Source: an uncultured Eubacteriales bacterium (GTDB lineage Bacteria > Bacillota > Clostridia > Monoglobales > Monoglobaceae). From it: a stretch of DNA of 19,281 nt. The notes beneath the pieces are model-generated. The model worked only from the letters and a program-made list of their open reading frames with translations. It had not been told where the DNA came from and did not search any database. Below, piece by piece: positions 1 through 5,001 of this stretch; position 1 is the stretch's first letter; every line of letters begins with the position of its first letter. The stretch spans positions 1 through 19,281 of the forward strand of contig UQOT01000035.1 of NCBI GenBank assembly GCA_900542675.1, given 5' to 3'. The position numbers and the translations under genes were made by a program.

Positions 1-364
1 AACCGAAGTTACCGTGACCGTCAACCGTCGGATAGCGCATTGAAAAGTCCTGCGCCATACGCACCATTGCGTCATAAACCGATGCGTCGCCGTGCGGATG
101 GTATCTGCCGAGCACGTTACCTACCGTGGTCGCACACTTCTTGTACGGCTTGTCCGGCGTAATGCCGTCCTCGTACATCGCGTATAAAATTCTTCTGTGA
201 ACCGGCTTAAGACCGTCTCTGACGTCCGGCAGTGCGCGGCTGACGATAACCGACATTGAATAGTCGATATACGACTTGCGCATCTCATTATCGAGGTCAA
301 CCGGGATAATATTCAGCTTTGACGGGTCAAACAAAGGCTCGTTGTTTTTGTCATTTGATGCCAC
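1..364 (-). CDS. gyrA: DNA gyrase subunit A, N-terminal 121 residues (runs off left edge)
   Basis: This is the start of GyrA, the subunit of type II topoisomerase that cuts and rejoins DNA during negative supercoiling. The translated start carries the family hallmarks: IIPVDL near residue 19, SYIDYSMSVIVSRALPDVRDG (31-51), KPVHRRILYAM (53-63), then GRYHPHGD (86-93) and a VRMAQDFSMRYPTVDGHGNFG stretch at 101-121. The catalytic tyrosine lies beyond the window. I chose a GTG start at 362-364 because GGAG at 373-376 sits 8 nt upstream and no ATG precedes the conserved block. The quinolone-determining segment reads GDASVYD, with Ala at the position of E. coli Ser83. No gyrB is visible; a gap of about 600 nt lies upstream. 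Identification is firm. Confidence 0.97.
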   Translation of the reverse strand, partial: MASNDKNNEPLFDPSKLNIIPVDLDNEMRKSYIDYSMSVIVSRALPDVRDGLKPVHRRILYAMYEDGITPDKPYKKCATTVGNVLGRYHPHGDASVYDAMVRMAQDFSMRYPTVDGHGNFG

Positions 365-580
365 TTTATTATCTCCTTATCTTAAAAAGTATTAATTTAA
401 ATCTTGCTCTGTCAGCCGAAATTTTGCGGCTGTTTTGCGAATTACAAAAAATCCGTATTTATTATAATTCGACAACAGCAAATAAAAACCCTCTTAAAAT
501 TTAAAAAATTATGCTTAGATTTGATTTTGTGCGAAATTTTATAATTAATTTGAAATTATTACGAAATAAAAAGTGAGATG
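365..580. other. gyrA leader / AT-rich intergenic stretch without a gene
   Basis: No convincing coding region is present. On the minus strand it would be the gyrA leader. It holds a TATAAT at 461-466 (minus strand, no good -35) and a 6-bp inverted repeat CAGCCG (413-418) / CGGCTG (427-432). On the plus strand a TATAAT at 540-545 could serve the structured element that follows, but its -35 is poor. Confidence 0.5.
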
Positions 581-692
581 TGCGCCGTAGTATGGGGGAG
601 CTACCGTCTGATACCGTATAAGTTGGCGCAGAAAAAGCCGCACGGGCGGGGAGGTGGACGCCGATAGGCGGTCGGAGGGGCGCTTTTTTGCG
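581..692 (+). ncRNA. Candidate structured RNA with mutually exclusive pairings (family not recognised)
   Basis: A GC-rich block in an AT-rich gap. TGCGCC (581-586) can pair with GGCGCA (625-630), enclosing GTAG (587-590) / CTAC (601-604). The 3' arm of that helix is also part of CGCAGAAAAAGC (627-638), which can pair, with one bulge, with GCTTTTTTGCG (682-692). In addition GCGCC (582-586) can pair with GGCGC (679-683) directly before T6 (684-689), as in an intrinsic terminator. Inside lie the small hairpins CCGC-ACG-GGCGG and CGCC-GATA-GGCG (about 659-670). The overlapping arms suggest an attenuator or riboswitch-like switch. I could not match it to a known family; a spent repeat element is the alternative. 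Strand is inferred from the T-run. Confidence 0.35.
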
Positions 693-720
693 TATGCATT
701 ATTTTTTATCTAAATTTTTC

Positions 721-749
721 TTGCAATATCTTATTGATTATGTTATAAT
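721..749 (+). promoter_or_regulatory. Sigma-A-type promoter
   Basis: TTGCAA (721-726), a 17-bp spacer and a perfect TATAAT (744-749). The predicted start near 756 coincides with the first base of the long inverted repeat that follows. Confidence 0.65.
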
Positions 750-755
750 GTGCTT

Positions 756-903
756 GCAACGTAAAACTGAATAATGGAATTATAGTGAAGTACTGTAAAA
801 CGGGGGTATAATTTCCCTTTCTTTTGTGAACGTTAAAAATACGGGCTCGTGAAGGAAGGGAAAACGGTATTACGCTATTTCCATTATTCCAGTTTTGCGT
901 TGC
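756..903 (+). ncRNA. Long imperfect hairpin RNA (leader, 6S-like RNA, or MITE-like palindrome)
   Basis: The left arm (756-779) and right arm (879-903) are inverted copies over about 24 bp with one gap and one mismatch. Pairing continues inward: ATAGTG (782-787) with CGCTAT (873-878), GTACTGT (790-796) with ACGGTAT (864-870), and an inner stem of 812-825 with 851-863. The only sizeable one-sided bulge is 797-811. The predicted RNA is therefore a rod of about 148 nt. It begins at the predicted transcription start and is followed by a terminator (928-960), giving a transcript of about 200 nt. That architecture recalls 6S RNA, but I recognise no conserved 6S sequence. A non-autonomous palindromic element is possible, although I see no target-site duplication. 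Confidence 0.45.
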
Positions 904-927
904 AGCAAATCGAGCTCGTGTTTTATT

Positions 928-960
928 GCGCTGCTCATTTGAGCGGCGCATTTTTATTTT
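928..960 (+). terminator. Intrinsic terminator directly before the RBS of the next gene
   Basis: A 10-bp stem GCGCTGCTCA (928-937) / TGAGCGGCGC (940-949) with a 2-nt loop (a tetraloop if the last pair opens), followed by ATTTTTATTTTT. It ends 2 nt before the AGGAGG of the next gene, so it either ends the upstream RNA or attenuates that gene. GCAGC (902-906) can pair with GCTGC (930-934) and could act as an antiterminator arm. Confidence 0.6.
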
Positions 961-974
961 TAGGAGGAATGGCT

Positions 975-1565
975 ATGTATACAAAAGATACACAAAATTT
1001 ATTAAGAGATTATTTATATGTTGCACAGCAAGTTGAAGCGCAGAAATGGGATCTTATAACTGTTAAAGGTTTATTGCTCAAATATGTTCCGTTTCATAAA
1101 AACGAAGAGGAATGGGCGAAAGATTTAAAGCCTGTTATCGATGTAATTGATAACGCTGTCAAAGACTTGGAGCAGCAGCGTAAAAAGATATATTCGATTA
1201 ATATAATTCCGCAGGAGTACAGAAATATTGAGGCGGTAAATGAATTTTATATTATAATAGGCCGCGAACTCAATATAGGTATAAACGGAGCGGGCGGTGC
1301 GATTGAAATATATAACAAACTAAAAGAAACAAATCCGATAGATGTTTGGTCTGATAAAGAAGAATTAATAGACAATCGGCTGCGAGATATACTTTATGCG
1401 TCGGTACATATCATAATCCATCTCATTAAGGGAGAAAATTACGCCGGAATAAACCAAATAAAACAACACATAAAATATGCTATGTCTGATAATTATTATT
1501 TGAAAATGTTCAAAAACCGCCACTGGAAAACAATAGTTGATATCGAAAACGCTCAATCCGCATAA
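975..1565 (+). CDS. Hypothetical protein, 196 aa, AT-rich
   Basis: I do not recognise this protein. I chose the ATG at 975 because AGGAGG (962-967) lies 7 nt upstream; the ATG at 969 is only 1 nt from it, and the frame further upstream runs through the terminator stem. The product is probably cytosolic: no signal peptide, a mostly helical, charged sequence, a likely coiled stretch near residues 55-75 (AVKDLEQQRKKIYS), and a hydrophobic run (YASVHIIIHLI) near 143-153. Codon use is markedly AT-rich compared with fabZ and the Pho genes, which suggests acquisition. It stands alone. Expression should depend on read-through of the terminator at 928-960, so control by the leader is plausible. Its function is unknown. 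Confidence 0.7.
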   Translation: MYTKDTQNLLRDYLYVAQQVEAQKWDLITVKGLLLKYVPFHKNEEEWAKDLKPVIDVIDNAVKDLEQQRKKIYSINIIPQEYRNIEAVNEFYIIIGRELNIGINGAGGAIEIYNKLKETNPIDVWSDKEELIDNRLRDILYASVHIIIHLIKGENYAGINQIKQHIKYAMSDNYYLKMFKNRHWKTIVDIENAQSA

Positions 1566-1574
1566 TTAAAACTA

Positions 1575-1603
1575 CAAAAAACCACTGCCCTTGCGGCAGT
1601 GGT
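1575..1603 (-). terminator. Terminator of tRNA-Thr (minus strand)
   Basis: A perfect 9-bp stem ACCACTGCC (1581-1589) / GGCAGTGGT (1595-1603) with a 5-nt loop. On the minus strand it is followed by TTTTTTG (from 1580 downward). It lies about 25 nt past the tRNA 3' end, and also separates it from the convergent hypothetical gene. Confidence 0.8.
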
Positions 1604-1626
1604 AAATTGGAACATTATGTTCTGGA

Positions 1627-1702
1627 TGGAGCTGGTGATGGGACTCGAACCCGCGACCTGCTGATTACAAATCAGCTGCTCTACCAACTGAGCTACACCA
1701 GC
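1627..1702 (-). tRNA. tRNA-Thr (anticodon TGT)
   Basis: Read on the minus strand it folds as a complete tRNA. The acceptor stem is GCTGGTG (1696-1702) / CACCAGC (1631-1637) with discriminator T and an encoded CCA (1627-1629). The D arm is GCTCAGTTGGTAGAGC, the anticodon stem-loop is CTGAT-TTGTAA-type with TGT at 1667-1669, and the T loop is TTCGAGT. One C-A mismatch in the T stem does not alter the assignment. Confidence 0.95.
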
Positions 1703-1736
1703 GTTTGGCGCAAATTTTAACGCGTCAACAGATGAT

Positions 1737-1765
1737 ATAATAGCATATTTGGCGTGGCTTGTCAA
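1737..1765 (-). promoter_or_regulatory. Promoter of tRNA-Thr
   Basis: Minus strand TTGACA (1760-1765), a 17-bp spacer and TATTAT (1737-1742). The -35 is perfect and the -10 matches five of six. The start would fall about 30 nt before the tRNA 5' end. Confidence 0.75.
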
Positions 1766-1822
1766 GTGTTTTTTGAAAAAATTTTAAATTTACTTATTTG
1801 GAATGATTTTACTTTATTCCGC

Positions 1823-1851
1823 TTGCAAAATCGGGTTTGCTGTGATAATAT
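1823..1851 (+). promoter_or_regulatory. Probable fabZ promoter
   Basis: TTGCAA (1823-1828) with a -10 at TAATAT (1846-1851, spacer 17), or alternatively an extended -10 TGTGATAAT (1841-1849). The overlap of the two choices makes the exact start uncertain. I see no FapR-type operator. Confidence 0.45.
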
Positions 1852-1885
1852 TAAATCATCAAATTGAAAATCGGAGGTTTTTATT

Positions 1886-2320
1886 ATGGAAATGGATATT
1901 AAACAGATTATGGATACAATTCCGCACAGATACCCGTTTTTGCTTATTGATAAGATTATAGAGTTTGAAGAGGGTAAGCGCGCTGTGGGTCTTAAAAACG
2001 TCACGATGAACGAGCCGTTCTTTCAGGGGCATTTCCCGGGTCAGCCGATTATGCCGGGCGTGCTTATCTGCGAGGCTCTCGCTCAGGTCGGCGCAGTTGT
2101 TATTTTAAGCAAACCCGAATTTAAAGATAAGATTGCCGTATTTACGGGGATTAATAACTTTAAATTCAAGCATCAGGTTTTGCCGGGCGAAACGCTTCGT
2201 CTTGAAGCGGAACTTACTAAATTCCGCTCTGTAATGGGCAAAGCCGACGTTTGCGCCTATGTCGGCGATGATGTTGCAGCCAAGGGCGAAATTTCATTTG
2301 CGCTTGTTGATAAGGCGTAA
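1886..2320 (+). CDS. fabZ: 3-hydroxyacyl-[ACP] dehydratase FabZ
   Basis: FabZ dehydrates (3R)-hydroxyacyl-ACP to trans-2-enoyl-ACP in the type II fatty-acid cycle in the cytosol. The 144-residue length is typical. The hot-dog fold signature is clear: IPHRYPFLLID (12-22), then FFQGHFPGQPIMPGV (45-59) with catalytic His49, and the central helix starting LICEALAQ with Glu63. FTGINNFKFKHQVLPGETL (about 91-109) is the usual second half. GGAGG (1873-1877) lies 8 nt before the ATG. It is a single-gene unit here, without the neighbouring fab genes seen in many Clostridia, so it may supplement or complete a fab cluster elsewhere. Confidence 0.96.
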   Translation: MEMDIKQIMDTIPHRYPFLLIDKIIEFEEGKRAVGLKNVTMNEPFFQGHFPGQPIMPGVLICEALAQVGAVVILSKPEFKDKIAVFTGINNFKFKHQVLPGETLRLEAELTKFRSVMGKADVCAYVGDDVAAKGEISFALVDKA

Positions 2321-2363
2321 AAGACTGTCCAAAAAATATATCTTGCGTAACAATAAAATAAAT

Positions 2364-2401
2364 GTGTGTAGGGAGCGCCGGGGTCGTCGTTCCCTACACA
2401 C
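2364..2401. repeat. Inverted repeat, 11-bp perfect stem, downstream of fabZ
   Basis: GTGTGTAGGGA (2364-2374) and TCCCTACACAC (2391-2401) flank a 16-nt GC-rich loop. There is no T-run after it, so it resembles the GTAGGGA-type interspersed palindromes of gut Clostridia more than a classic terminator. It may still protect or end the fabZ transcript. Confidence 0.65.
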
Positions 2402-2424
2402 GGGATAGTGAAAATCTGTGTGTA

Positions 2425-2450
2425 TGTGCCATAATATATCATATGGCGCA
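2425..2450. repeat. Second inverted repeat (9 bp)
   Basis: TGTGCCATA (2425-2433) pairs with TATGGCGCA (2442-2450), including one T-G pair, around an AT-rich 8-nt loop. It lies between the convergent fabZ and ABC ATPase genes. Confidence 0.5.
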
Positions 2451-2470
2451 TTCCGGCTCCCCCTCAGAAG

Positions 2471-2508
2471 CCCTAACGGGCTCCGGCTCCCCGTAGTGGC
2501 GCCTTTTT
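2471..2508 (+). repeat. Dispersed hairpin repeat, copy 1 (degenerate)
   Basis: The block 2471-2504 matches 11351-11384 at 30 of 34 positions; the shared core begins CCCTAACGGG and ends GCGCCT. Here the stem (CTAACGGG against CCCGTAG) carries a bulge, and TTTTT follows at 2504-2508, so it could terminate plus-strand transcripts. CCGGCTCCCC is also duplicated nearby at about 2453-2462. Confidence 0.6.
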
Positions 2509-2521
2509 ATGCGGCGCATTT

Positions 2522-3307
2522 TTATTCTCCGCTGAGTTTATTTAAGAACATTTTTGTGCGTTCGTTTTTAGGGTTGTCGATTACTTCTTCGGGCGTGCCT
2601 TCTTCAACGATTTTGCCGTCCGCCATAAATACTATTTTGTCGGCTACACCTTTTGCAAAATCAATTTCGTGCGTTACAACTACCATTGTTATGTGTTTTT
2701 TTGCAAGGTCTTTTATAACCTTAAGTATCTCGCCTGTAAGCTCGGGATCAAGCGCCGACGTCGGTTCGTCAAAAAACAAAACCTTGGGATTGAGCGCCAG
2801 TGCGCGTGCAATTGAAACGCGCTGCTGCTGTCCGCCCGACAGCTCGCACGGGTAGTTGTTCAGTTTTTCTTCAAGCCCAACGCGGTTTAAAAGCTCAATC
2901 GCCTGCTGCTTGACCTCGCACATTATCTCTGATTTATTTGTTTTATAATCCTCGCGCTCTTTGGCAAGCAGCGTCGGGGCAAGCATTACGTTCTCAAGCG
3001 CGGTATACTGCGGGAACAAATTAAACGACTGAAAAACCAGTCCGAAATTAAGCTGCCGCCCTCTTAGCTCCTTTGCGCTTATTTTCTTGTCGGTATCCGC
3101 GTCAAAAACCGGATTGCCGTCGACCAAAATCGTGCCTGAGGACGCGGTCTCTAAAAAATTTATACACCTTAAAAGCGTTGTTTTACCGCTGCCCGAGGAA
3201 CCGAGCACGGCGAGGATGTCGCCCTTTTCCATTGAAAAGCTTACGCCTTTTAAAACCTCTGTCTTTCCGAAATTTTTATACAAATTTTTAACTTCAAGAA
3301 TAGGCAT
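2522..3307 (-). CDS. Polar amino-acid ABC transporter, ATP-binding protein
   Basis: This is the cytosolic ATPase that powers the importer encoded with the two genes upstream. I start it at the ATG at 3305-3307 because GGGAGG (3316-3321) is 8 nt upstream; that gives 261 residues. The nucleotide-binding motifs are complete: Walker A GSSGSGKTT (36-44), Q-loop Gln93 in VFQSFNLFPQ, signature LSGGQQQR (156-163), Walker B VLFFDEP (176-182), D-loop SALD, and H-loop His213. FQSFNLFPQ and the lack of a C-terminal regulatory domain are typical of the GlnQ/HisP/ArtM class. It is the last gene of the three-gene operon, beginning just past the permease stop region with a short overlap of its RBS. The substrate cannot be told from the ATPase. 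Confidence 0.93.
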   Translation of the reverse strand: MPILEVKNLYKNFGKTEVLKGVSFSMEKGDILAVLGSSGSGKTTLLRCINFLETASSGTILVDGNPVFDADTDKKISAKELRGRQLNFGLVFQSFNLFPQYTALENVMLAPTLLAKEREDYKTNKSEIMCEVKQQAIELLNRVGLEEKLNNYPCELSGGQQQRVSIARALALNPKVLFFDEPTSALDPELTGEILKVIKDLAKKHITMVVVTHEIDFAKGVADKIVFMADGKIVEEGTPEEVIDNPKNERTKMFLNKLSGE

Positions 3308-3329
3308 AAAATAAACCTCCCTGCCGCAA

Positions 3330-3977
3330 TCAGCCTTTGTAGTAGTCAAGCTTTTTTTCTATGTAATTAAACAGCAGCGTCAGCAGTCCGCAGAACGCCA
3401 AAAAGAACAATCCCGTTGAGAACAGCGGTGTTATAAGACCCTGCTTGGTAAAGCGCTCGGCGCACATAATTACTTCGGCGATACCGACAATACGCGCAAG
3501 CGAAGTATCCTTTACGAGGGTTAAAACCTCATTGCTCATCGGCGGCACTATACGCTTTATAACCTGAAAAAGGACTACCTTAAAAAATACTTGTACTTTT
3601 GTCATACCGAGGACTTGTCCCGCCTCGTACTGACCTTTTGGTATACTCTCGATGCCGCCGCGGTAGATTTCCGAAAAATACGCGGCATAGTTAATGACGA
3701 ATGCGACAAGAACCGCGGTCATACGCGAGCGAATAGGCATATCCCAAAGCAGACCCGGCGCGTATAGCACAACGAAAATCTGAAGCATAAGCGGTGTGCC
3801 GCGGATAATCCATACAACGGTTTTTGTAAGCCACCTGAGCGGCTTAAAGCCCGACATTGAGCCCAAAGTGACAATAAGCCCGAGCGGGATTGCCGCAATG
3901 AGCGTCACAATAAATATAATAAGGTTATACCCAAATCCCGAAAGCAGGGAGTTTAAAACCTCCTGAAATTGACTCAT
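3330..3977 (-). CDS. Polar amino-acid ABC transporter, permease (HisM/GlnP family)
   Basis: A 215-residue inner-membrane permease, normal length for this family, whose members dimerise to form the channel. Hydrophobic segments lie near residues 17-42, 50-72, 86-108 and 185-208. The family motif IIRGTPLMLQIFVV (58-71) and the EAA loop YEAGQVLGMTKVQVFFKVVLFQVIKRIVPPMSNE (about 117-150) mark contact with the ATPase. Translation initiation looks weak: the nearest good SD, GGGAAAGG (3993-4000), is 15 nt away, and only GTGAG is closer. A stem-loop between it and the binding-protein gene probably lowers its level. The gene is in the same direction as its partners; the ATPase follows 22 nt later. Confidence 0.93.
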   Translation of the reverse strand: MSQFQEVLNSLLSGFGYNLIIFIVTLIAAIPLGLIVTLGSMSGFKPLRWLTKTVVWIIRGTPLMLQIFVVLYAPGLLWDMPIRSRMTAVLVAFVINYAAYFSEIYRGGIESIPKGQYEAGQVLGMTKVQVFFKVVLFQVIKRIVPPMSNEVLTLVKDTSLARIVGIAEVIMCAERFTKQGLITPLFSTGLFFLAFCGLLTLLFNYIEKKLDYYKG

Positions 3978-4038
3978 ATTTTTATCTCACAACCTTTCCC
4001 GCCCGAATACGGGCAGTCACGTATTTAAACACAAAATA

Positions 4039-4072
4039 GGCTGATTTAAAGCGTCACTGCTTAAAATCAGCC
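4039..4072 (-). terminator. Intercistronic stem-loop between binding protein and permease
   Basis: A 14-bp stem (GGCTGATTTAAAGC at 4039-4052 against 4059-4072, one mismatch) with a 6-nt loop, 22 nt past the binding-protein stop. The minus-strand tail TATTTTGTGTTT is only moderately T-rich. Such loops usually set a higher level of binding protein than of permease. A smaller hairpin GCCCG/CGGGC lies at 4001-4014. Confidence 0.6.
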
Positions 4073-4094
4073 GTATTTAATACTGTGCGCGGTA

Positions 4095-4934
4095 TTACTG
4101 CTCCATAAGAAGCTCGCCGAGCTTATACTTACCGGCAATTTCTGCGAGCGTGCCGTCGTCATACAGCTCCTTCATAGCCTTGTTGACCTCGGCAGTCATA
4201 TCGCTGCCCTTTCTGAATGCAACGCCGTACTCGTCAAGTGCAAATTCCTTTTCTTCAATAACCTTAAGACCTGCAAAGTCGGTACCTTCGCCTATAGAAC
4301 CGATGCTTGTAACATAGTCGACAATTGCGATATCCGATGTACCCGATGCAACGTCCATAAGAGCCTTTGCCTGCGAATCAACGCCTGTGTACTTGCCGCT
4401 TGCAAAGAACTCATCCTCCTGCGCAAGCTCCTCACCGGTTGAGCCGGCTTCTGCTACAATACCTGCGCCGCTAACGCTGTCTTTATACTTATCAACGTTT
4501 TCAGCCTTTACAACCATAACCTGCTTGTTATGCATATACGAGGTCGAGATTGACATATTCTCGCGTCTTTCATCGGTAATTGTCATACCGTTCCAGATAC
4601 AGTCAATGTTCTTTGAGTTAAGTTCAATTTCCTTTGAATCCCAGTTTATCTCCTGAAAATCAGCTTCAACGCCGAGCTTTTCGCAGACTGCCTTGGCAAA
4701 TTCCGTCTCAAAGCCCGTGAGTTCGCCGTTTTCGTTATAGTTCATCGGCGCGAAAAGAGTGATACCGATTGTCATCTTGCCCTTGTCCTTGATGTACTCA
4801 AGGTCGCTTGACGTCTCGGTCTGACTTGATGCAGACTCATTATTATCTGTCTGCGGTGCGGCGCCGCATGCCGCAAGAAGCGACACTGCCATAATTCCCG
4901 CCAGAACAACGGTTAAAAACTTTTTCAATTTCAT
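4095..4934 (-). CDS. Polar amino-acid ABC transporter, lipoprotein binding protein (SBP_bac_3 family)
   Basis: This is the extracellular, lipid-anchored receptor that delivers the substrate to the permease. I start it at the ATG at 4932-4934 (GGGAGG at 4945-4950, 10 nt spacing), giving 279 residues. It has a lipoprotein signal, MKLKKFLTVV... with lipobox LLAAC and Cys23, then a Ser/Thr/Gln-rich linker (about 24-45). The mature domain has MTIGITLFAPMNY, GELTGFETEFAKAVCEKLG, IDCIWNGMTITDERRENMSIS and the DEYGVAFRKGSD signature of family 3. The carboxylate/amine-binding arginine is probably in the TDERRENM segment. Amino-acid class is likely, exact substrate unknown. It has its own promoter, just past phoR. 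Confidence 0.93.
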   Translation of the reverse strand: MKLKKFLTVVLAGIMAVSLLAACGAAPQTDNNESASSQTETSSDLEYIKDKGKMTIGITLFAPMNYNENGELTGFETEFAKAVCEKLGVEADFQEINWDSKEIELNSKNIDCIWNGMTITDERRENMSISTSYMHNKQVMVVKAENVDKYKDSVSGAGIVAEAGSTGEELAQEDEFFASGKYTGVDSQAKALMDVASGTSDIAIVDYVTSIGSIGEGTDFAGLKVIEEKEFALDEYGVAFRKGSDMTAEVNKAMKELYDDGTLAEIAGKYKLGELLMEQ

Positions 4935-4944
4935 TATAATAATT

Positions 4945-4989
4945 CCTCCCGGATATTTTGATAAATAAAATTTTACCATACACGGGAGG
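4945..4989 (-). promoter_or_regulatory. SD-sequestering inverted repeat active only in read-through RNA
   Basis: CGGGAGG (minus strand, 4951-4945) contains the binding-protein SD. Its exact complement CCTCCCG (minus strand, 4989-4983) lies upstream. The local promoter starts RNA near 4963, so only transcripts reading in from phoR would contain both arms. Confidence 0.4.
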
Positions 4990-4998
4990 AAAAGTCAA
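4970..4998 (-). promoter_or_regulatory. Promoter of the amino-acid ABC operon
   Basis: Minus strand TTGACT (4993-4998), exactly 17 bp, TAAAAT (4970-4975). It lies immediately after the phoR stop codon (5002-5004), so the importer can be expressed independently of the Pho operon. Confidence 0.75.
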
Positions 4999-5001
4999 TA
5001 T

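Noticed and set aside
319..504. Plus-strand 61-codon frame across the gyrA start
   Set aside because: It is antisense to the gyrA start and leader, has no SD, and its composition is a shadow of the coding strand.
637..650. CCGC-ACGG-GCGG loop as a guanidine-II (mini-ykkC) riboswitch
   Set aside because: That class needs two ACGR-loop hairpins. Only one is present (the second loop is GATA), and no guanidine exporter or carboxylase gene follows.
706..951. Minus-strand 81-codon frame
   Set aside because: It lies across the promoter, hairpin and terminator of the opposite strand; no SD and no protein-like pattern.
849..974. Upstream extension of the 975 gene
   Set aside because: It would translate hairpin and terminator sequence, and the clear AGGAGG fits only the ATG at 975.
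2418..2855. Plus-strand 145-codon frame
   Set aside because: Mostly antisense to the ABC ATPase gene and the repeat cluster; Ser-rich shadow translation.
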